Of a stretch of 34,106 nucleotides of DNA, positions 24,201-29,869 are shown piece by piece. This DNA is from Gammaproteobacteria bacterium. GTDB taxonomy: Bacteria; Pseudomonadota; Gammaproteobacteria; DSM-19610. Under the pieces are notes generated by a model. That model saw only the letters and a program-made list of their open reading frames with translations. It was not told where the DNA came from and searched no databases. Position 1 is the stretch's first letter. Each line of letters opens with the position of its first letter. A program made the translations under genes and the position numbers. The stretch lies in contig DRNU01000008.1 of the NCBI GenBank assembly GCA_011374975.1, positions 1 through 34,106 of the forward strand. The letters are read 5' to 3'.

Positions 24201-26022
24201 GATCGGTACCGGCCGCACCCGGGTTGCCGAACATCTTGTGCAACAGGTGACGGCACTGAGCAGCAAAGGGCAATGGCAACAGGCACTGGCGCTGGCAGGT
24301 GACGCGGTAAAGGTGATTCCCGGTTCGGAGCTGTTGTCGAAGACGCTGCTCGATATCGAGCGTGGCCAGGCACAACAGCTGGCCATGGACCGCGAGCAGA
24401 AAATCGACCGCCACAAACAATCGCTGGCAGCCTTGCTGTCGGCCTCGACGATTGACGACAAATGGGAAACGCAGTTGCGCGCCGATCTCAAGGGATTGAG
24501 TGAATTGTTGCCCGCTGAGGATACATGGCTGGCAACACAGCGCGAAAATATCGCCACACTGTACCTCGACCGGGCGCGTGCCATGCGCGACAGCCGGCGT
24601 TTCAGTGAGGCAGCCGGCCTGCTGGAGCGGGGCGTGAAGTTCGCGCCGCAAAACACGGCATTTGATGAGGAAGGCAAACAACTGGCGCAGGCCGAGGCGG
24701 CCTTCAACGAGGCCAACCGGGAAAAACTGCGCATGGCGCGCATCGAGGGTAACAAGCAGACGCTGTTGACCCAGGCGAAGGCCAACGACCTGCGCAATGC
24801 AAAGAAGACCCTGCAGGCCCTGCGTGCGGAATTACCAGCCGACGACCCGTTCCTGGCAACCACCGCACCGCAGGCGCTGGGCGGTGCCTACCTGCGCCTG
24901 GCCGACAGTGCGGCGCGCAAGAAGAATTTCGACTCCGCCATGAAACTGGTACGTGCCGGCATCGAGGTGGCCCCGGATATGCCGGAACTGGCACGTGCAC
25001 AGGCACGCTATGAACGTGAAATCAGGGTGTATAAAAAGAGCCGGCAGTTCGCTGCGGCGACGACACTCAATGTCGGGCAGGAAAAGCAGGTGCTGGCGGA
25101 ACTGGAAGCCGCAGATCAGCGTGCCTATGCCGGTGTCAAAAAAGAGCTGGCAGCGGCGCTCTACAAGCGGGTGCGTACGCTTGCCGCCCGCGATTTCAGG
25201 ACGGCGGAAAAACTGCTGGCATCGGCCCGCCGGCTGTTCCCCGATGATGCACGCCTGGCCGGGTTGAAAATTGCACCGCCGGTTGTGAAAGCACCGGCGC
25301 CGGTGAAACCGGCCCCTGTGCCTGCTGCGCCACAGGTCCCCGCAACACCCGCGCCGCCGGTACAGACGACAAAGCGCAGTACCGGTAATTGCCGTCCTAC
25401 CCTGGCCGGTTACGGGCGGCGCGCGCGCGGCACCTGCTATGACGTCCTGGAAGGCGATTTGAGAGGCCCGTTGCTGGTCGTTATTCCTGCCGGTGGCGGC
25501 GTTGGCAAGCCCTATGCCATCAGTAAATACGAGATCTCGGTGCGCGACTATAACCAGTACTGCCGGGCCAGTGGTGCATGCAGTGGCGTGAAAGCGGTTT
25601 CGGCCGAACTGCCCGTGACAGGTATTTCTTTCAAGCAGGCCAGGGCCTATGCTGACTGGGTCAGCAAACAGTCCGGCTATGTTTACCGGCTGCCTACCGA
25701 GCAGGAATGGACTTATGCTGCCAATGCGCAGGGCAAACAACCGGCGAAGGACTTCAACTGTCGCGTGTTGCTGGGTAACCAGGTCATCAAGGGACAGGCG
25801 CTGGGCAGCGTGAAGATGGGCAAGCCGAACGGCTGGGGATTGAAAAACTATGTCGGCAACGCGCAGGAATGGGTAACCACGTCGGGTGGCGTGGTGGTGA
25901 AGGGCGGGGCTTTCACCGACAGCCTCTCCAACTGCTCGATCTCGCTGACCCGGGCACACGATGGCGGCGCCGACAAGATCACCGGCTTCCGCCTGGTCAG
26001 GGAACTTAAACTGGGTAGCTGA
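21244..26022 (+). CDS. ppkA: PpkA-type Ser/Thr kinase with periplasmic repeats and a C-terminal FGE/SUMF1-like domain
   Basis: This 1592-residue membrane kinase should phosphorylate TssL or Fha to activate the T6SS. Visible order: a small helical N-terminal domain (1-65); a Pro/Thr linker with three D-x-D-[RK]-T motifs (Thr91, Thr111, Thr130); a Hanks-type kinase (about 215-485) with P-loop GRGGMGEVY, VAVK lysine, HSDFKPGN catalytic loop and DFG; a membrane helix (about 493-517); roughly 850 residues of helical repeats; a Pro/Ala linker; and an FGE-sulfatase-like domain (about 1375-1592: YRLPTEQEWTYAA, NAQEWV, GFRLVRE). The FGE first catalytic Cys is replaced by Asp (GGAFTD); only the second (SNC) remains. 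GTG 21244 is preferred over GTG 21226 because AGGA lies seven bases upstream. The P. aeruginosa kinase instead ends in a von Willebrand A domain. Confidence 0.93.
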   Translation: MSDFKSALGNFLVGELDFAGLEAVLNAALQADPAAASEIAQLIENTYRAGRLPPQLYAMLKARVAQPGSAAPVSSPPPAPESTPADDADRTQVRQPPQPAPPGPEDDADKTRIRMPPVAPPAEAADSDRTVARPVPPTPPAAGVTSPTGTQGTAPAGSPAPGVTTPPDSTTGTAQTTPTSGTTPTSGTTGATSSWTDMARTSGESGATLQVGSVLKGRFVFEELIGRGGMGEVYKARDLRKEEAQDRNPYVAVKILNDSFKAHPESLKALQRESRKAQNLAHPNIVNVFDFDRDGGNVYMTMEFLEGEPLDVLVKSVRGRGLEEGRALSLVNDMGHALAYAHKNGVVHSDFKPGNAFLTRDGVIKVFDFGIARATKVSGESGGEKTLFDAGELGALTPAYASYEMLEGMEPDARDDIYALACVAYELLTGQHPFNKLPANQAKQKGLTPEPVKGLSRRQWKGLLRGLAFDREARSPDVETFLNEIARRKVGKGVIVGAAAVVVLLAVLLGLLLPDYLHKRRIEAIIAALKSGDSQAINDALTTVATLERNDRDQVVQEAKGELIDWYQGQIDAAIDETQGRYDYPTAERIAQAALEVYPDSARIQSLKDRVESRKNQLLNELNTRYNQHLADGRLLPVDGDDIDDVLKVLAQVQPGHPLLSDPRLPAAYAEQGTKLYAGGELAPALAMVGAGLTRYPDDINLVNLRDRVTAEQQRIQRETRIAELEQQLESAPASLSSLQAVDSLRAPVQELRDLKADAPVLDRISRAVGKQLETQLKQLIAAREWDAARSLLVEYTDMLDGGSVLQQGEQRIATAEQAYRKKIDSLYAALLDAVAKRRLDPAAANSAQKKLAALETAGADISLLDQGRAAIGQAYLELARKARAGKRWEAARRYIQQGLQARPGEALLASLQGETAEITRAEQAAQQQLAQAEREAQERERQVKIQQYHDAFEQSLSVANYDAAAAGESIRRLEQLAAVNPTDPLIGTGRTRVAEHLVQQVTALSSKGQWQQALALAGDAVKVIPGSELLSKTLLDIERGQAQQLAMDREQKIDRHKQSLAALLSASTIDDKWETQLRADLKGLSELLPAEDTWLATQRENIATLYLDRARAMRDSRRFSEAAGLLERGVKFAPQNTAFDEEGKQLAQAEAAFNEANREKLRMARIEGNKQTLLTQAKANDLRNAKKTLQALRAELPADDPFLATTAPQALGGAYLRLADSAARKKNFDSAMKLVRAGIEVAPDMPELARAQARYEREIRVYKKSRQFAAATTLNVGQEKQVLAELEAADQRAYAGVKKELAAALYKRVRTLAARDFRTAEKLLASARRLFPDDARLAGLKIAPPVVKAPAPVKPAPVPAAPQVPATPAPPVQTTKRSTGNCRPTLAGYGRRARGTCYDVLEGDLRGPLLVVIPAGGGVGKPYAISKYEISVRDYNQYCRASGACSGVKAVSAELPVTGISFKQARAYADWVSKQSGYVYRLPTEQEWTYAANAQGKQPAKDFNCRVLLGNQVIKGQALGSVKMGKPNGWGLKNYVGNAQEWVTTSGGVVVKGGAFTDSLSNCSISLTRAHDGGADKITGFRLVRELKLGS

Positions 26023-27851
26023 TGCATTCGACAACACTTATCAACAAAACGGCACGTGAACTGGCGCGGGAGTATTTCGACGGCCGGTTGAGCTTTGACG
26101 ACTACCGTGACAAACGCCGGCGCCTGGTTGACCAGGTGACCGGGGTCGATGCGGATGTTGAAGAGGAAGCGGCTGTGGCGCAGCCGGCTGCGTCGCCGGT
26201 ACCGGCGGTTGATGAAGCTGCACCGGCGTGCGATGTGCCGGGCCGGGCATCCGGGCAGGATACGGTATGCGAAACCAGGCGTTTTCCGCTGCCGGTAATT
26301 CTGTTGCTCATCGTCGGCGGGCTGGGTGCGGCGGGCTGGCTGCTGTTTTCCGGGGAGGGTGAAACGCCTCCCGAGCCACCGGTTTCCCGCGCTGTACAAA
26401 CGCCGGCGCCGGTAGCGCAGGCTCCCGTCGAAACAGACCGGGCCGTACAACTGGTCAGCGATTTTATCCGGGCTGATGAATGGAATAACGATGCACTGGC
26501 CGCTTTCGTCATTGCCTGGAGCGCACTGGACAGTGCGGACCAGGAAAATGCACGCACCGCTTCGGGATTTCGGTCGCTGGTCGAAGGGCTGCGCGAGCAG
26601 ATCCTCGAACAGCGCGCATTGGGCGATATGGATAACGAGAGCGGGCGTGAGGCAATCCTGATGTCGTTTGCTGAGCACCTGGGCGCTGTGCATCTGCTGA
26701 CGGATCTCCGGCAGACAGTGCCTGATACCCCCGGCAGTGATGCGGCATCGGCCCCTGTCGTGGCAGCGCGTGCAACGGCTGACGAAATACAGCCTGTCGA
26801 CCCGGCTCCTGCTGTGGATAAACCGCTGCCGGAGACCGTACAACGCAGCGAGGTGGATACGGCCGAGCCAGCGCCTGTTGCCGGGCAACCGGACGTTCCC
26901 GCCGTGCACGAGGCGCAGCAACCGCCACCTCCGCCAGCTACACAGGCACCGCCTCCAGTCGCAGCACCACCTGTCCCGGCTGTAATGAAGCCTGCGGCGA
27001 CGCCGGCTGTCGAGCCTGTGCCGGTCAAATCTGTCCCGGACAAGCCTGTCCCCGCTGCCAGTGTCCCTGTTCAGCCTGCTGCGGTAACCACGTCGGGCGA
27101 AGATCCCTGTCCTGCCTCACTGGCCAGGACGCGGCGCCCGGTGTGTCGTGATATTTTGCCGGATGGCGAACCCGGCCCGCCCCTGGTTGTGTTGCCGGCC
27201 GGCAGCTTCAAGATGGGCAGCACACGTGAAGACAACGAACAGCCGGTGCACCGGGTCGAAATCGGCAGGCCGTTCGCAATTTCCGCCTATGAAGTCTCGC
27301 GTGCCGACTACCTGCGTTTTTGTCGTGCCAGCGGCACAGAGTGTCCGGCAGGGCACTGGAGTGGCGAACAGGACCCGATGGCCAACGTCAGCTGGAATGA
27401 TGCACGCGCCTATGTGGAATGGCTGTCGCAGGTCACCGGCGCCGTATATCGTCTGCCGAGTGAAGCGGAATGGGAGTACGCGGCGCGTGCCGGCACCACG
27501 ACGGAGTATCCCTTCAGCGAGGGCGACAAGATCCTGCCTTCCGATGCACGCTTCGATGCCGATTCACCACTGGCGGTCAATGACAGGTCTGTGAATGCAA
27601 ACAGCTTCCGGTTACGGCATATCATGGGCAATGTGCGTGAATGGGTGGCTGATGTGTGGCAGGAGAATTACCGGGGCGTCCCCGGCGATGGCAGTGCGCG
27701 CCTGCAGCCGGATAACGGCAAGCGTGTCGTGCGCGGCGGTTCCTATGCGGACACTGCCAGCCGGTTGCGTTCGGCGGCACGCAGTGGATTGCCGGCGGAC
27801 ACGCGTGACAGGATGACAGGATTCCGTGTGGTGCGTGAAATTCATAACTGA
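26022..27851 (+). CDS. Membrane-anchored FGE/SUMF1-like domain protein, TagR-like T6SS accessory
   Basis: This 609-residue protein has a short cytoplasmic N-terminus with a SHOCT-like stretch (ELAREYFDGRLSFDDYRDKRRRL, 13-35), one membrane helix (about 88-109), a helical segment (about 140-240), a long Pro/Ala/Val linker and a C-terminal FGE-sulfatase-like domain (about 362-609: AGSFKMGS, YRLPSEAEWEYAARAG, MGNVREWV, RVVRGGSYAD, GFRVVRE). Both FGE catalytic cysteines are missing, so it is probably not a formylglycine-generating enzyme. Its ATG overlaps the ppkA stop (TGATG), so it is translationally coupled. In P. aeruginosa the FGE-domain protein TagR promotes PpkA activation from outside the cytoplasm. 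A similar sensing or co-receptor role is inferred. It shares its C-terminal fold and flanking cysteines with PpkA. Confidence 0.85.
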   Translation: MHSTTLINKTARELAREYFDGRLSFDDYRDKRRRLVDQVTGVDADVEEEAAVAQPAASPVPAVDEAAPACDVPGRASGQDTVCETRRFPLPVILLLIVGGLGAAGWLLFSGEGETPPEPPVSRAVQTPAPVAQAPVETDRAVQLVSDFIRADEWNNDALAAFVIAWSALDSADQENARTASGFRSLVEGLREQILEQRALGDMDNESGREAILMSFAEHLGAVHLLTDLRQTVPDTPGSDAASAPVVAARATADEIQPVDPAPAVDKPLPETVQRSEVDTAEPAPVAGQPDVPAVHEAQQPPPPPATQAPPPVAAPPVPAVMKPAATPAVEPVPVKSVPDKPVPAASVPVQPAAVTTSGEDPCPASLARTRRPVCRDILPDGEPGPPLVVLPAGSFKMGSTREDNEQPVHRVEIGRPFAISAYEVSRADYLRFCRASGTECPAGHWSGEQDPMANVSWNDARAYVEWLSQVTGAVYRLPSEAEWEYAARAGTTTEYPFSEGDKILPSDARFDADSPLAVNDRSVNANSFRLRHIMGNVREWVADVWQENYRGVPGDGSARLQPDNGKRVVRGGSYADTASRLRSAARSGLPADTRDRMTGFRVVREIHN

Positions 27852-27925
27852 AGGGTTGCACGGACAATGCTTGCTAATTAATTGAATTGTTCTAGAATTG
27901 CCACTGCAGTACCTTCTGTAATTGT

Positions 27926-27944
27926 TTAATACCTCTAGTATTAA
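27926..27944. promoter_or_regulatory. 7-bp dyad in the AT-rich region upstream of tpsB (possible operator)
   Basis: TTAATAC (27926-27932) and GTATTAA (27938-27944) are perfect inverted arms around CTCTA. The dyad is in a stretch much richer in A+T (27880-27970) than the genes on either side, as expected for a promoter. The size and symmetry suit a dimeric regulator. No specific regulator can be named. Confidence 0.5.
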
Positions 27945-27979
27945 CAAATACTGAAATAATAATATTTGCTATGGATGGG

Positions 27980-28035
27980 ACCGGAAGTCACGGTGCCTGG
28001 AAAGTGACCCCGTAGTTAACGGGCACAGAGGGTGA
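27980..28035 (+). ncRNA. Potentially structured 5' leader of the two-partner secretion operon
   Basis: GTCAC (27987-27991) pairs with GTGAC (28004-28008) around a 12-base loop. CCCGT (28009-28013) pairs with ACGGG (28019-28023). GTGCC in the first loop (27993-27997) can pair with GGCAC (28022-28026), either as a pseudoknot or as a competing fold. The last partner ends three bases before the AGGGTGA ribosome-binding site (28029-28035) of tpsB. I compared it by memory with c-di-GMP-I riboswitches and it does not match. The pairings are visible; regulation is inference. Confidence 0.3.
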
Positions 28036-28040
28036 GAGTT

Positions 28041-29855
28041 ATGTCGGAGGTTTCTTTGCCGGAGGCGCAACCCGCGTCTTCGCGTGTATATCTGCGTCGT
28101 TCCTGTATAGCGGCTGTCGCAGGGTTCCTGTTGAGTACGGCGGGTAGCGCGCTGAGTGCGCCACCCCTGATCCCGCCCTCAGTCACCCCGGGTGGTGTGC
28201 AGCCGGATCTTCAGCGGCGGGTAATTCCGATGGCGCCGGATACCAGCAGTTTCCCCATCCCCCCGGTTATCGACCGGCCGCTGGGTGTTGATGAAGGCCA
28301 GCGTATCCCGGTCAGGAGTTTCGTGCTGGAAGGCGTCACGGACCAACCTGATGCCGGTATCCACAAAAGCGAAATCGAGGCGCTGGTGGAAAAGATGCGC
28401 CTCGACCAGAATGAGCTGCTCAGCATCGGCCGCCTCCAGGAGGTCGCCAACGAAGTTACACGTTATTACCGCAATGCCGGGTTTATCCTGGCGCAGGCCT
28501 TTATCCCCGAACAGATTGTGCAGGATAACACCGTCGTTATCCGGGTGATGGAGGGGGTGCTGGAGGCGGTCAAGCCCGAAGGTAACTCACTGTATTCGGA
28601 CAATGTGCTTACGCTGCCGTTCGAGGGGATTACCGGTACGGCCGTGCAGAAAGACCGGCTGGAGTCGGCGCTGCTCTATCTCACCGACTACCCGGGGCTG
28701 AGTGTTTTCGGCGTATTCAAGCCCGGTGCCGAGGCGGGCGGTACCAACCTGGTGCTGAATGTCCAGGAAGAAGAGCGTTTCGAGTGGGCACTGGGCGGTG
28801 ACAACTACGGGATCAACACCACGGGTGAACTGCGTGCCATCGCCGAAGGCTACTGGAACAATGTAAGCGGTGTCGGTGACCGCCTGTCTGCGACCGTGAT
28901 GCAGACCTTCGACCCGACCGATTCCACCTTCGGCACCCTGGACTACCGGCGGCCCTTCATGGGACCGGCCAACAGTTTCGGCATTGGCGTGAGCCGCAAC
29001 GATTATACGATCGGCCAGGATTTCTCCACGCTGGAGGTTGAAGGCACCACGGACAAGGCCTATATAGACGTCCGGCGTTCCTTTATCCGTTCGCGCAACC
29101 TGAATGCCTACGGTCTGCTCGAGTTCAACCGCCAGGTCGCCGATGTCGACCAGGACAACAGCAAGGTGGCGGAAGACAACCTCAGTGTTGCTGTGCTGGA
29201 GCTGGGTTTCGATTCGATCGACACGCGTTTCTCCGGCATCAACCAGGGTAATATCTGGTACAGCCACGGTTTCGACGACTTCCTCGGTTCCATGGACAAG
29301 AACGGTGATGGTGAATCACTGCGCATCAACGGTAACGGCAACCATGTCAGCGGCAGGTTTGACAAGGTTCGGGCGCGCGTTGCGCGTTTGCAGGCCGTAA
29401 CCCGCAACAACTCCCTGTTATTGCGCGTCGAAGGCCAGTTTACGGCCGATTCGCTGACTTCACTGGAACAGATGAGTGTCGGCGGCCCGAACAGCGTGCG
29501 TGCCTACCCGGTCAACGAATACCTGTTTGACAAGGCCGTGTTTGCCAGTGCCGAGTGGATTATCAATGCACCGGGTTTTGCCAACCGGCCGGCCTTTGCG
29601 AACCGCACCTGGGGTGAGATCCTGCAGGTTTCGGCGTTCTTCGACTACGGCTACGGCAAGTTGAACAATCCAACCCAGATCGAGGACGAATTTCTCAACG
29701 ATCTCAGCATCCACGGCGCCGGCGGCGCTGTGCAGCTTAACCTGCCGGGTCAGTTCTACGCCCGGCTGGATGTCGCCAGCCAGACCTCCGGGGAATCCAC
29801 CATAGGCAATGGCCGGAATCCGCAGTACTGGCTGACAGCGAGATATGAATTCTGA
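28041..29855 (+). CDS. TpsB outer-membrane transporter (FhaC/ShlB family)
   Basis: TpsB proteins are 16-stranded outer-membrane barrels with two periplasmic POTRA domains that export a partner TpsA. The 604-residue protein has a signal peptide (cleavage near ALSA/PP, about residue 40), a Pro-rich linker, POTRA_2 (IPVRSFVLEGVTD...SIGRLQEVANEVTRYYRNAGFILAQAFIPEQ), a second POTRA (ALLYLTDYPGLSVFGVFKPG) and a barrel. The barrel has the loop-6 motif MSVGGPNSVRAYP (VRGY-like) and ends in Phe (ARYEF), the outer-membrane insertion signal. ATG 28041 is chosen because AGGGTGA lies five bases before it; GTG 28032 sits inside that site. The tpsA gene follows directly, so this is a B-then-A operon. Confidence 0.95.
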   Translation: MSEVSLPEAQPASSRVYLRRSCIAAVAGFLLSTAGSALSAPPLIPPSVTPGGVQPDLQRRVIPMAPDTSSFPIPPVIDRPLGVDEGQRIPVRSFVLEGVTDQPDAGIHKSEIEALVEKMRLDQNELLSIGRLQEVANEVTRYYRNAGFILAQAFIPEQIVQDNTVVIRVMEGVLEAVKPEGNSLYSDNVLTLPFEGITGTAVQKDRLESALLYLTDYPGLSVFGVFKPGAEAGGTNLVLNVQEEERFEWALGGDNYGINTTGELRAIAEGYWNNVSGVGDRLSATVMQTFDPTDSTFGTLDYRRPFMGPANSFGIGVSRNDYTIGQDFSTLEVEGTTDKAYIDVRRSFIRSRNLNAYGLLEFNRQVADVDQDNSKVAEDNLSVAVLELGFDSIDTRFSGINQGNIWYSHGFDDFLGSMDKNGDGESLRINGNGNHVSGRFDKVRARVARLQAVTRNNSLLLRVEGQFTADSLTSLEQMSVGGPNSVRAYPVNEYLFDKAVFASAEWIINAPGFANRPAFANRTWGEILQVSAFFDYGYGKLNNPTQIEDEFLNDLSIHGAGGAVQLNLPGQFYARLDVASQTSGESTIGNGRNPQYWLTARYEF

Positions 29856-29869
29856 TGAGGCATGTGGGC

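Noticed and set aside
25380-27851. True formylglycine-generating (sulfatase-maturing) enzymes
   Set aside because: The catalytic cysteine pair is missing in one domain and half missing in the other, and no sulfatase gene is nearby.
27970-28030. c-di-GMP-I (GEMM) riboswitch upstream of tpsB
   Set aside because: The conserved GEMM core segments and tetraloop-receptor pattern are not present; reported only as an unassigned structured leader.
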